Assembly: GCA_031385545.1 (NCBI GenBank)
Contig: JANNBN010000109.1
Coordinates: forward strand, 1 to 21,399
Source: JANNBN01 sp031385545
GTDB taxonomy: Bacteria; Actinomycetota; Acidimicrobiia; Acidimicrobiales; JANYDT01
Direction: 5' to 3'
Length of the DNA: 21,399 nucleotides
The notes under the pieces are model-generated. The model was not told the origin of the DNA and ran no database searches. It saw nothing but the letters and a program-made list of their open reading frames with translations. Shown one piece after another: positions 6,165 through 14,487 of this stretch. A program made the translations under genes and the position numbers. How positions within the stretch are numbered: the stretch's first letter is position 1; the number at the start of each line of letters is the position of its first letter.

Positions 6165-8578
6165 GCGTGCTCGCTGTGTTCAACACCGGGGTGCTCAGCA
6201 ACGCGCTGGCTGCAGAGGCGGCCGCCGACAAGGTGTCCGACGGTTTTCTGCTTGCCAACAGCTGGTGGCTGCCGGTCATGTCGTTCGTGGGCTTCTGGGC
6301 CATCCTGCTGCTCGCGAAGCGCATCAATGTCAAGAACGCGGCCGCCTATATGGGCATAGCGGTCATCGGGGTGCAATTCGCGTTCGCAGCTGGCGCCGTG
6401 GTGCAATGGCAGCAGCGCACGGCGGTTGTGGTCGAGCACGCCGAATCTCAGTCCGCCGAAGGTGAAGCGCACTCGACCGCGAGCGACACGACCGAAGCGG
6501 AGACTTCCGACGAAACCCATGCGGAATCTCTCGGTGCCATCGGTGCTGCCAGCGGATTCTCACTCGGTTCCGAAGAAGGTGAGGTCGTCAAACTTCGTCC
6601 CTCCGTGGAACGGTCGGTCAGCTGGTACCGCAACGGCGACACGGACATTCGCATCGGTACGCACGTCGACGGGTTCGCAGTCGCGATGCTCTTCGTCGTC
6701 GCCTTCATCTCGCTCACTGTCCATGTCTTCAGCCGCGAATATCTGCGTACCGACAGTCGCATTACGCATTATTTCGCTGCGCTGAGTTTGTTCACCGGCG
6801 CCATGTTGTGGATGGTGCAGTCAGCCACCACGCTCGGCGTGCTGTTCGGCTGGGAACTGATGGGCCTGTGCTCGTTCCTGCTCATCGGGCACTGGTGGGA
6901 AGACAGGGACAACACCGACGCTGCGCTGAAAGCGTTCTTCACCACCCGCATCGGCGACATCGGCCTGCTCATCGGCATCGTCATCCTGTTCTTCGCCGGT
7001 GGCAAGACATTCGATATCGCAGTCATCAACGAGCGGGCGCTCAACGGCGAAATCCGTCAGTGGCTGTGTTTCGTCGCTGCAACGTGTTTGTTCGCCGGCG
7101 TCATCGGCAAGAGCGCTCAGTTCCCGCTGCACACGTGGCTTCCCGATGCGATGGCTGGCCCTACCCCGGCGTCTGCGCTCATCCACGCAGCAACCATGGT
7201 CGTGGCGGGCGTGTACCTCGTTGCACGCCTCTACGGCGTGTTCTGGAGCGGGTTTTCCATTCACGCCGGCGGCATGAACCTGGGTGCCTTGGTGGGGTCC
7301 ATCACGCTGGTGATGGCTGCGCTGCTGGCATTCGTGCAGACCGACATCAAGAAGGTGCTGGCGTACTCCACCGTCTCGCAGTTGGGATACATGGTGATGG
7401 GTCTGGCGGTCGGTGGCTGGGCCGGGGCCATCTTCCATCTCGTTACGCACGCGTTCTTCAAGGCACTTCTGTTCCAGGCATCGGGGTCAATCGCACACTC
7501 CGGCTCGCACCACAGCTTCGAGATGGAGCGCATGGGTGGTTTGCGCAAATACATGCCCGTCACGTTCGCCACGTTCACCGCTGGCTATCTCGCGCTCTGC
7601 GGTGTCTTCCCGATGGCAGGTTTCTGGTCGAAGGACGAAGTCCTCACGGCCGCCAAGACCAACGGGTACACGTGGGCTTTTGTCGCCGGCTCACTGGGTG
7701 CGTTCCTGACTGCCTGCTACATGACCCGGACGTACACAAAGACGTTCTTCGGCGAGAACCGCCTGCACCTGTTCCACGACGACCACGATGCTCAGCTGGT
7801 CAACACTGGCCACGACGCCCATACGACGCACGACGTGCACGTCGGCCACGTCGGCCACGAAGGTGCTGGCGGCCTCGAAGGTGCTGGCGGCCTCGAAGGT
7901 GCTGGCGGTCACGAAGGTGCTGGCGGTCACGACGATCATGGGCCACACGAGTCCAACATCTGGATCACCGCTCCGCTCGCGGCGCTTGCAGTGATGAGCA
8001 CCGTCGTGGGCCTGCTGCAGTGGCCCAAGTTCTACGCCTTCGAGCACTTCATCGCCAACATCACGTTCGAAGAGACCGTTATCGCCCGCTGGGGTTCACC
8101 GGAGTTCAACCTCACGGGCGTCGCAATACCGTCGTCCATCCTTGGCCTGCTCGGAATCGCCATCGGCGTGGTGTATTTCAAGGTGTTCAACCACGATTTC
8201 GGACTCGTCAAACGCGGTGGCATCTTCGCCCTCGTGCACAAAGTGCTGAAGAACAAGTACTACCTCGACCACTTGTGGACCGGGGTCGTCATCGGCTTCG
8301 TCAAAGGCCCGCTCGCCAAGGCCGCCTACTGGTTCAACCAGCAGGGGCTCGACGGAGCGGTCGACACCGCCGGACGCACGTCTGTCGGGGTGTCGCGCTG
8401 GGTCTACCGCTTCATCGACCAGGGAACCGTCGACATGTTCGCCAACGGCATCGGGTCAACCACCAACAACCTCGGTTCGGGTCTGCGCAAGACCCAGACC
8501 GGCAACGTCCAGAACTACGCAGCCATCTTCATCGGGGCGGTCGGACTCGCCGTCCTCGCCATCGTCCTGTTCATCTAG
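6161..8578 (+). CDS. nuoL: NADH-quinone oxidoreductase subunit L, with acidic and His-rich insertions
   Basis: NuoL (ND5-type) is the distal antiporter-like proton-pumping subunit with a long lateral helix. At 805 residues it is much longer than the usual 610-680. Core signatures are intact: FGWELMGLCSFLLIGHWWE, GKSAQFPLHTWLPDAMAGPT, and SALIHAATMVVAGVYLVAR, with the conserved lysine and histidines. Two insertions explain the extra length. One is an Asp/Glu/Ser/Thr-rich segment at about residues 92-145. The other is a histidine-rich, Gly/Ala-repeat loop at about residues 534-595, built partly from four 18-bp tandem repeats. The C-terminal lateral helix region seems present. The ATG at 6161 overlaps nuoK. 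Confidence 0.95.
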   Translation: MSVLAVFNTGVLSNALAAEAAADKVSDGFLLANSWWLPVMSFVGFWAILLLAKRINVKNAAAYMGIAVIGVQFAFAAGAVVQWQQRTAVVVEHAESQSAEGEAHSTASDTTEAETSDETHAESLGAIGAASGFSLGSEEGEVVKLRPSVERSVSWYRNGDTDIRIGTHVDGFAVAMLFVVAFISLTVHVFSREYLRTDSRITHYFAALSLFTGAMLWMVQSATTLGVLFGWELMGLCSFLLIGHWWEDRDNTDAALKAFFTTRIGDIGLLIGIVILFFAGGKTFDIAVINERALNGEIRQWLCFVAATCLFAGVIGKSAQFPLHTWLPDAMAGPTPASALIHAATMVVAGVYLVARLYGVFWSGFSIHAGGMNLGALVGSITLVMAALLAFVQTDIKKVLAYSTVSQLGYMVMGLAVGGWAGAIFHLVTHAFFKALLFQASGSIAHSGSHHSFEMERMGGLRKYMPVTFATFTAGYLALCGVFPMAGFWSKDEVLTAAKTNGYTWAFVAGSLGAFLTACYMTRTYTKTFFGENRLHLFHDDHDAQLVNTGHDAHTTHDVHVGHVGHEGAGGLEGAGGLEGAGGHEGAGGHDDHGPHESNIWITAPLAALAVMSTVVGLLQWPKFYAFEHFIANITFEETVIARWGSPEFNLTGVAIPSSILGLLGIAIGVVYFKVFNHDFGLVKRGGIFALVHKVLKNKYYLDHLWTGVVIGFVKGPLAKAAYWFNQQGLDGAVDTAGRTSVGVSRWVYRFIDQGTVDMFANGIGSTTNNLGSGLRKTQTGNVQNYAAIFIGAVGLAVLAIVLFI
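7859..7930 (+). repeat. Four 18-bp tandem repeats inside nuoL
   Basis: Units start at 7859, 7877, 7895 and 7913. The first two are GAAGGTGCTGGCGGCCTC and the last two GAAGGTGCTGGCGGTCAC. They encode Glu-Gly-Ala-Gly-Gly followed by Leu or His. Nearby GTCGGCCAC repeats (7841-7858) add Val-Gly-His units. All units are multiples of three, so the frame is kept. Confidence 0.95.
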
Positions 8579-8592
8579 GAGCCACCACCATC

Positions 8593-10134
8593 ATGGATTT
8601 CAACGAATGGGTGCTGTCACTCATCACCTTCCTGCCGCTGGTGGTGGCTGCGCTGGTCATCGCACTACCCGACGAACCGTCGCAGAAGTTGATTGCGCTC
8701 GTCGGGTCGTTCGTGCCGCTCGGTCTCATCATCTGGGTACTGACGAACTACGACTATTCCGGCAAGGGATCAGCAGTCGACAAGGACGGGTTGCAATACG
8801 CGGTCAACCAGTCGTGGATTCCGCTCATCAAGGCCCGCTACCACATTGGCATCGAAGGCATCGGCCTGCCGCTGCTTGCGCTGTCGTGCCTCATCATCCC
8901 GCTGTGCATCGTCTACTCGTGGAACCACTTCCCCGAACCGCACAACCCAAAGGCGTTCCTCGCGCTCATGCTGATCCTCGAGACCGGCATGAACGGCACG
9001 TTCATCAGCCAGGACCTCATCCTGTTCTTCGTGTTCTTCGAACTGGTGCTGCTGCCGATGTACTTCATGATCGGCGTGTGGGGCGGCCCGAACCGCCAGT
9101 ACGCATCGCTCAAGTTCTTCCTGTACACCATGTTTGGTTCGGCGTTCATGCTGCTCGGGTTCCTTGCCCTGTACTTCAAGGCCGGCAACACCTTCCAGAT
9201 CCACGAGCTCATGGCCAACGCCAACTCGATGATCTCGCCAAGTACGCAGCGCTGGATTTTCGCTGGACTGTTCCTCGGCTTTGCCATCAAGGTGCCGATG
9301 TTCCCGTTCCACACCTGGCTGCCCGACGCGCACACCGAGGCGCCCACCCAGGGTTCGGTCATCCTTGCCGCCGTCCTGCTGAAGCTGGGAACGTACGGTT
9401 TCATCAAGATCGCGATTCCGATCCTTCCCGAGGGTGCGAAGAGCTGGTCGCCGGTCATCGGTGCGCTGGCTGCCGTTGGCATCATTTACGGTGCCCTTGG
9501 GTGTCTTGCGCAGACAGACTTCAAGCGGCTCATCGCGTTCTCGTCGGTGGCCCACATGGGCTACGTGATGCTCGGCATCAGCACGCTCACATCGTTCGGT
9601 ATCAACGCAGCAATCTTCGGCATGGTTGCTCATGGCTTCATCACCGGCATGCTGTTCTTCTGCGCCGGGTCCATCAAGGAGCGCTTCCACACGCTGGAGA
9701 TCAAACGCCTCGGCGGTCTGCTCAAGCAGATGCCGAAACTCGGCTGGGTGCTGGGGTTTGCGTCGATGGCTTCGCTGGGTCTTCCCGGTCTCGCAGGGTT
9801 CTGGGGCGAGTTTCCGGCCATCCTGTCGGCTTACGAACCGCACCCATCGCTTTCGCAGTCGTTGTTCCGGGTCTTCATGGTGGTTGCGGCTGTCGGTACC
9901 GTCTTTGCCGCCGGTTACCTGTTGTGGATGTACCAGCGCACCGCGTTCGGTGAACCGAAGGCGGAGTGGGACGGTCATCACTTCGACGACGTCCATACCG
10001 AGGAGTGGGCAGCCTGGGTGCCGATGCTGCTTGCCATCGTCGTGCTCGGCCTGTTCCCGTACCTGCTGTTCAAGATCACCGACGTTCCGGTCCAAAGCCT
10101 CGTCGAGCACCTCAACAAGGCCCTCGGGAGCTGA
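8593..10134 (+). CDS. nuoM: NADH-quinone oxidoreductase subunit M
   Basis: NuoM (ND4-type) is the middle antiporter-like proton pump of the membrane arm. The 513-residue length is typical. Signatures include LILFFVFFELVLLPMYFMIG with the conserved glutamate, VPMFPFHTWLPDAHTEAPT, and AAVLLKLGTYGFIK with the conserved lysine. Later, DFKRLIAFSSVAHMGYVMLG is also diagnostic. The ATG at 8593 begins MDFNEW and is preceded by AGGAG at 8577-8581, overlapping the nuoL stop and 11 nt upstream. The same frame is open much further upstream, but that stretch is a shadow of nuoL. nuoN begins 2 nt after the stop. Confidence 0.96.
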   Translation: MDFNEWVLSLITFLPLVVAALVIALPDEPSQKLIALVGSFVPLGLIIWVLTNYDYSGKGSAVDKDGLQYAVNQSWIPLIKARYHIGIEGIGLPLLALSCLIIPLCIVYSWNHFPEPHNPKAFLALMLILETGMNGTFISQDLILFFVFFELVLLPMYFMIGVWGGPNRQYASLKFFLYTMFGSAFMLLGFLALYFKAGNTFQIHELMANANSMISPSTQRWIFAGLFLGFAIKVPMFPFHTWLPDAHTEAPTQGSVILAAVLLKLGTYGFIKIAIPILPEGAKSWSPVIGALAAVGIIYGALGCLAQTDFKRLIAFSSVAHMGYVMLGISTLTSFGINAAIFGMVAHGFITGMLFFCAGSIKERFHTLEIKRLGGLLKQMPKLGWVLGFASMASLGLPGLAGFWGEFPAILSAYEPHPSLSQSLFRVFMVVAAVGTVFAAGYLLWMYQRTAFGEPKAEWDGHHFDDVHTEEWAAWVPMLLAIVVLGLFPYLLFKITDVPVQSLVEHLNKALGS

Positions 10135-10136
10135 AC

Positions 10137-11660
10137 GTGTCCGGTGGTCTCTTCGGGGCGATGACAGGCGTGCTCGGCACGTCGTTCAGCGCGCCCCACC
10201 TCGACTATCACGCGTTGGCACCCGAAATCGTGCTGACCGCGGTTGCGCTCATTGTGCTGCTCGTCGACCTCTTCCTCGACGAGAGCCGCAAGTTCCTGGT
10301 CAACACCATCGCTGGCCTCGGCATCGCTGCAACGGCCATTCCATTGGTCACGCTCGGTCTCGCCGGTGACACGCGATCCATGTTCAACGGCGCGTATGTC
10401 GTCGACGACTTCTCGCTGGTGCTCAAAGGCGTCTTTCTCATCGCCGGTTACCTCACCTTGCTGATGGCATCGAACTATCTGCAAGAGGGCGACTATCACC
10501 AAGGCGAGTTCGCGTTCCTGATCGTCTGCTCCTTGCTCGGCATGGTTGTCATGGCCAGCTCGCGTGATCTCATCACCATCTTCGTCGCACTCGAAACGCT
10601 GTCTCTCCCCGCATACCTGTTGGCCGGTTGGCAGAAGCGCACCTCGAAGTCCAACGAGGCGTCGGTCAAGTACTACCTGTTGGGTGTCGTCGCCTCAGCC
10701 GTGATGCTCTACGGCATGTCGCTCGTCTACGGCATCACCGGCGAGACCGTCCTCACTCGCGTGTCCGACAAGCTGGCAACCGTCCAGGACGGCAAAGGGC
10801 TGGCTGCAGTCGGCATCTTCCTCGTCATTGTCGGCTTCGCATTCAAGGTGTCGGCCGTTCCGTTTCATCAGTGGGCCCCCGACACGTACGAAGGAGCGCC
10901 GACACCGGTCACCGCCTTTCTGTCGGTCGCCTCCAAGGCAGCCGGCTTCGTTGCGTTGATGGAATTGGTCTTCGTCGGCTTCTTCCCCCGCAGCGACGTC
11001 TGGACCCCGATCTTTTGGGTGCTCGCCGCCCTCACCATGACCGTGGGCAATGTTCTGGCACTTCGCCAGACCAACATCGTCCGTATGCTCGCATACAGTT
11101 CGATTGCACAGGCCGGCTTCATCCTGGTCCCGTTCGCCGTTGCTGGTGAGCGCTCCAGTTCTGCGCTGTCGGCGCAGCAGAGTGTGGTCACGTACTTGGT
11201 CATCTACACACTGATGAACCTCGGGGCCTTTACGTTGGTGATCGCTGTTGCCCGGCGGACAAGGTCAGGCGAAATCTCCAGCTACGACGGCCTCTTCCAC
11301 TACTCGCCGGCCCTTGCCGTTGCGATGACCGTGTTCCTGTTCGCGTTGGCCGGAATTCCGCCGATGGGCGGCTGGTACGCGAAATTCTCGGTGTTCAAGA
11401 CTGCCCTTGAAGCAGGCGGCCGGTGGTCGGTGGCGCTTGCGGTCGTTGCAGCCGCCAACGCGGTCATCGGTGCCACGTATTACCTGAAGGTGATGCGCTC
11501 GATGTGGATGAACCCTGCACCCGCAGCGGGGGACAAGAAGATCGACGTTCCATCGTCGCTCAAGCTGGCGATCGCCCTCTGCGCAGTCGCCGTGATGGCG
11601 ATCGGTGTGCTCCCCGGGTTGGTCACCCGGTTCGCCGAGATCGCGCACCTCGCGCAGTAG
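10137..11660 (+). CDS. nuoN: NADH-quinone oxidoreductase subunit N
   Basis: NuoN (ND2-type) is the third antiporter-like proton pump, proximal to NuoK. The 507 residues contain about fourteen hydrophobic helices. Diagnostic stretches are KVSAVPFHQWAPDTYEGAPT, TAFLSVASKAAGF and RMLAYSSIAQAGFILV. The GTG at 10137 is chosen because GGGAG at 10126-10130 lies 6 nt upstream and the stop of nuoM is 2 nt away. It is the last gene of the cluster. The next gene is convergent, separated by 31 nt with no obvious terminator beyond a 12-bp palindrome, TGCAGATCTGCA, at 11669-11680. Confidence 0.95.
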   Translation: MSGGLFGAMTGVLGTSFSAPHLDYHALAPEIVLTAVALIVLLVDLFLDESRKFLVNTIAGLGIAATAIPLVTLGLAGDTRSMFNGAYVVDDFSLVLKGVFLIAGYLTLLMASNYLQEGDYHQGEFAFLIVCSLLGMVVMASSRDLITIFVALETLSLPAYLLAGWQKRTSKSNEASVKYYLLGVVASAVMLYGMSLVYGITGETVLTRVSDKLATVQDGKGLAAVGIFLVIVGFAFKVSAVPFHQWAPDTYEGAPTPVTAFLSVASKAAGFVALMELVFVGFFPRSDVWTPIFWVLAALTMTVGNVLALRQTNIVRMLAYSSIAQAGFILVPFAVAGERSSSALSAQQSVVTYLVIYTLMNLGAFTLVIAVARRTRSGEISSYDGLFHYSPALAVAMTVFLFALAGIPPMGGWYAKFSVFKTALEAGGRWSVALAVVAAANAVIGATYYLKVMRSMWMNPAPAAGDKKIDVPSSLKLAIALCAVAVMAIGVLPGLVTRFAEIAHLAQ

Positions 11661-11691
11661 AACCGCTCTGCAGATCTGCAAGTTCAGTCGG

Positions 11692-12561
11692 TCAGGAAAC
11701 TGCCTTCTCGTACCACTCGGCGAGCGCCTGTTGCCTGAACACCAGGGGTTTCGTCTCGAACCGATCCTTGGCCAACCACAGCAACAGCGCGGCGACAGGT
11801 GCGTTCTTCGCAGCGGGGTCGATCTGGTCAAATTTCTGACCGTCGCGTAAGCGTGCAAGCTCGCCCGGACCGGCCAGATAGCGGCCGTCGCAATCGACCA
11901 TGAGGGTCAGTTCGTCCCACGACGACGCAAGCGCCGCGCGGCGGGGGTCGACGTGGCGCTGAACGATGCCACGCGAGGTGATCCGCAGGTTGGCGACGCG
12001 TACTTCTTTTCCTTCGGAAAGACGCTCCAGATAGTCGACGGCGATGCGCGGCTGAATGATCGTGGCAGACACCGAGGTGACCGCTCGATAGGCATCCCAG
12101 GCCACTGATCGGTTCTGGAGGCTGCCGACGTTGGACAGACGAATCCGTACCCCACTGACGCGGTTCTCCACCTCGAATGCCAGCTTCGACCATGCCGGCG
12201 CGCCGCCGCTGGCGACTCCATCGGGATCTTCCTCGATCCAGTGCCACACGGAGGCAACCTCGCTTGTGGGCATTTTCCATCGGCCCCACTTGATCTCAGT
12301 GGTGGTGACCTTCAATCGCCGGGTCGACACGCGCGACAAGGGGACGTTTTTCTCGAACATTGTCCGTTCGACGCCGTGGACTGTCTCGATGAAGCCCGTA
12401 TCGCGCTCCCGGGTGACTCCCGTCCAGGCGGTTCCGGTCCAGAACCGCTCGTGGGCCCCGGAAGATGGGTCGGTGAACCAGCCCGGCGCAGCCAGGTCTC
12501 GTGGTGTCACGTTCGATTGCTTTGGCGGTCGTTGCAGCCGTCGTGCGAGCGCAAAGTCCAT
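11692..12561 (-). CDS. DUF2510-domain protein of unknown function
   Basis: The N-terminal part holds a motif, APGWFTDPSSGAHERFWTGT followed by AWTG, that matches the short Trp-rich DUF2510 module common in actinobacterial envelope-associated proteins. There is no signal peptide or membrane helix. The remainder, with alternating strand-like segments such as VTTTEIKWGRWKMPTSEVASV and LRITSRGIVQRHVDP, could be one or two PH-like beta folds; that is only an impression. I preferred the ATG at 12561 because AGGAG lies 9 nt upstream. An ATG at 12591 would add ten residues but has no ribosome binding site. The gene separates nuoN from the methyltransferase gene on the opposite strand, and nothing shows a role in complex I. 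Confidence 0.75.
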   Translation of the reverse strand: MDFALARRLQRPPKQSNVTPRDLAAPGWFTDPSSGAHERFWTGTAWTGVTRERDTGFIETVHGVERTMFEKNVPLSRVSTRRLKVTTTEIKWGRWKMPTSEVASVWHWIEEDPDGVASGGAPAWSKLAFEVENRVSGVRIRLSNVGSLQNRSVAWDAYRAVTSVSATIIQPRIAVDYLERLSEGKEVRVANLRITSRGIVQRHVDPRRAALASSWDELTLMVDCDGRYLAGPGELARLRDGQKFDQIDPAAKNAPVAALLLWLAKDRFETKPLVFRQQALAEWYEKAVS

Positions 12562-12719
12562 GTCCGGGTGCTCCTGGTAGTCGTCGTTCATGAATCTTCG
12601 GCTCGCAACGAGGAAAACTTGAGCAAAGAGTGGTCAAACGTTGACGACTGAACACGGTGTGTAACCAGCCCGGCCTCCCGTCGATATCTTTCCGGCGAAA
12701 CCGGTAGCCTTCTCCGCCG

Positions 12720-12725
12720 TATCCT
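12720..12725 (+). promoter_or_regulatory. Predicted -10 box before the midA-like gene
   Basis: TATCCT lies 7 nt before an ATG at 12733, the same spacing as at nuoC. No good -35 box is visible at the expected distance. Transcription from here would start at or next to the 12733 ATG. Confidence 0.4.
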
Positions 12726-12732
12726 GGCCTGC

Positions 12733-12771
12733 ATGCTTCCACCGTCGCACGGAGAACGGGTTTCTGCCTGA
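12733..12771 (+). CDS. Possible 12-codon leader ORF coupled to the methyltransferase gene
   Basis: ATG at 12733 opens a 12-residue frame, MLPPSHGERVSA, whose TGA (12769-12771) overlaps the ATG of the next gene as TGATG. It sits 7 nt after a TATCCT box, so it would be read from a leaderless mRNA and could deliver ribosomes to the downstream start by termination-reinitiation. Alternatively it is the true N-terminus of the methyltransferase separated by a frameshift, or chance. Confidence 0.3.
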   Translation: MLPPSHGERVSA

Positions 12772-13796
12772 TGCGTTTCGACGCCTTCATGGAGTCAGCC
12801 CTGTATGGCCCAAACGGGTTCTATGCCACCGGGCACGGGGCAGGAACGTCGCGCGATTTTCTCACCAGCCCCGAAGTTGGCTCACTGTTCGGTGCAGTGG
12901 TTGCGGCCCGGATCGATGCGGAATGGCAACGAGCCGGGCGACCGACGCGCTTCACCTTCGTCGAGATGGGAGCCGGCCCTGGCACACTCGCCCGAACCGT
13001 GTTCGCCGCCGGCCCGGAGTGCCTTCCGGCTCTTCACTACGTCTTGGTCGACATCGCCCCCGGGATGCGTGCACTGCACGCCGACCACCTTCCTCCCGAG
13101 CGCGTGCACTCGGTCGAGTCACTCAGCGACCTTCCGTCCGGTCTTCTGCACGGCATGGTGTTCGCGAACGAACTGCTGGACAACATTCCGTGCCGAGTGC
13201 TCCGCTACGACGGGCTGGCACAATCCTGGTTCGATGTCTGTGTCGATCGGACCTCGAACGGCGAGCTCACGGAGCATGCGGTTCCGGCTGACCCGCTGGC
13301 CGTCTCGATCGCTTCGGGCCTTCTCCCGGACCCGCCAGACGGCTGTGAAATCCCACTGCAGAGCGCTGCCGCCGCACTGCTCTCGGACATGATGAACGTC
13401 GTGTCGTCCGGCTCCGTCGTGGTGATCGATTATGCGCGGTTGTCCACGCAGGACTTCGCGAAGCTCCAGCGGTCGGATTGGATGCGTACCTATGATCGGC
13501 ACAACCGCGGGCACAACCCCCTGGTGTCGCCTGGCACCGCCGACATCACGGTCGACGTGGCGTTGGACCAATTGATCCAAGCGGTCGGTGAGCCGACAGC
13601 GTGCCGCCCGCAACGCCAGGCACTCACTGCATGGGGTCTCGACACCGTGCTCGAACGGTCGGCCCGGACGTGGACGCAGCGCCCCTCCGACTACGATCTC
13701 GGAGCGCTTCGAGCACGCAGCCACGTTTCAGAAGCTGATGTACTCACCGACGAGCAGGGTCTCGGCGGGTTCACCGTGCTCGAATGGGTCAGCTGA
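12771..13796 (+). CDS. MidA/NDUFAF7-family SAM-dependent methyltransferase
   Basis: This 341-residue protein belongs to the family once called DUF185. It begins FDAFMESALYGPNGFY and continues with DFLTSPEVGSLFG, both conserved N-terminal signatures. The SAM-binding loop is EMGAGPGTLART at about residues 65-76, and FANELLDNIP at residues 131-140 is the family's hallmark after the Rossmann core. Human NDUFAF7 dimethylates an arginine in NDUFS2, the NuoD homologue, and is needed for complex I assembly. The target arginine is present here as NuoD Arg84. Position about 1.1 kb beyond nuoN fits that role, although the substrate of the bacterial enzyme is inferred. The ATG at 12771 is the only plausible in-frame start, and overlaps a possible leader ORF. 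Confidence 0.88.
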   Translation: MRFDAFMESALYGPNGFYATGHGAGTSRDFLTSPEVGSLFGAVVAARIDAEWQRAGRPTRFTFVEMGAGPGTLARTVFAAGPECLPALHYVLVDIAPGMRALHADHLPPERVHSVESLSDLPSGLLHGMVFANELLDNIPCRVLRYDGLAQSWFDVCVDRTSNGELTEHAVPADPLAVSIASGLLPDPPDGCEIPLQSAAAALLSDMMNVVSSGSVVVIDYARLSTQDFAKLQRSDWMRTYDRHNRGHNPLVSPGTADITVDVALDQLIQAVGEPTACRPQRQALTAWGLDTVLERSARTWTQRPSDYDLGALRARSHVSEADVLTDEQGLGGFTVLEWVS

Positions 13797-13824
13797 TTCG
13801 CCCACCGTTCGACAGGGCGCGCGG

Positions 13825-14487
13825 ATGTCAGAAGATGAACAAGAAAGGCTGGATTTCGTGGATGACACGAACGACTCCTCAGCTGCATCGCCAACCTCGG
13901 ACCTTTTCGAGCAGTTTTCCAGTGAGCTCGTCGGCGAACTGAGCCAAGAACTGTTCGGCGGCGGAGCCGTGCCAGGCGACCTGGCGGCGCTGTGGGTCGC
14001 GCAGGAGGCCGACGACACGGACCTGCTCGATTCGTTCGAGCTGATCCTGATGCGCGGCCTCGGCGCCGACGATGCACTTGCGCCCTTGGAATCAGATCGC
14101 GAGTCGGACCTCCAGGCGCTGGCAGCGTTGCGCCGTCTGCTCGGACAGGTGATCTTCGTGGCCGAAGCCATGGACGGACTGTTGCTGGGTTACTGGCGGC
14201 CCGAGGGTTCCGACAGCCCCGAGGGTTCCGACAGCGCGGTCGTCGTTGGCGTCGACGACCACGGCCAAATCAGCGTGCTGGCTCGGACGTTTGCCGAAGC
14301 GCTGATCTCGCTGACCGACCACGATGATCCTGCCGAGGCAGGCGAGGTCGTTGCAGAACTACGGGCACTGGGTATCGAGCCGGCCGCCACCACGGTCCCG
14401 ATGATCCTCGACCGTGTCAGCAGTGTCGCCGAACCGAACGAAGTGGTGCTCGGCTATCTCTTGGACGAACGGCTCAACCGTTCCTGA
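13825..14487 (+). CDS. Acidic protein of unknown function (possibly SUKH/SMI1-like)
   Basis: This 220-residue protein is soluble and very acidic, with no signal peptide. I do not recognise it firmly. The central part (IFVAEAMDGLLLGYWRPEG, then VVVGVDDHGQISVLARTF) faintly recalls SMI1/KNR4 (SUKH) proteins, where a conserved strand reports on a ligand or partner; this is a guess. The proline-glutamate-glycine-serine stretch is duplicated exactly by an 18-bp repeat. The ATG at 13825 lies 28 nt after the methyltransferase stop, so the two genes are probably co-transcribed. A longer frame upstream overlaps that gene and is rejected. Its TGA directly abuts the stop of yajQ on the opposite strand. 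Confidence 0.7.
   Translation: MSEDEQERLDFVDDTNDSSAASPTSDLFEQFSSELVGELSQELFGGGAVPGDLAALWVAQEADDTDLLDSFELILMRGLGADDALAPLESDRESDLQALAALRRLLGQVIFVAEAMDGLLLGYWRPEGSDSPEGSDSAVVVGVDDHGQISVLARTFAEALISLTDHDDPAEAGEVVAELRALGIEPAATTVPMILDRVSSVAEPNEVVLGYLLDERLNRS
14200..14235 (+). repeat. 18-bp perfect tandem duplication
   Basis: CCCGAGGGTTCCGACAGC occurs at 14200-14217 and again at 14218-14235, encoding Pro-Glu-Gly-Ser-Asp-Ser twice. The copies are identical, which suggests a recent in-frame slippage event. Confidence 0.95.

Noticed and set aside
7859..7930. Possible CRISPR-like array
   Set aside because: The units are adjacent 18-mers without spacers, in frame inside nuoL. No CRISPR array or cas gene is seen anywhere in the window.
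6808..8592. A very long open frame running through nuoL into nuoM, which could be read as a giant fusion protein
   Set aside because: The part before 8593 is an Arg/His-rich shadow of nuoL. GC-rich codons leave few stops in the other frames. nuoM has its own start and ribosome binding site.
8770..10110. Long minus-strand frame opposite nuoM (446 residues)
   Set aside because: Its composition (Glu, Arg, Gln, His runs) is that of reverse-complemented membrane-protein codons, and no family features are visible.
11669..11680. 12-bp palindrome TGCAGATCTGCA between nuoN and the convergent gene
   Set aside because: A zero-loop palindrome of this length can occur by chance and makes no stable terminator hairpin. 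I found no second copy in the window.
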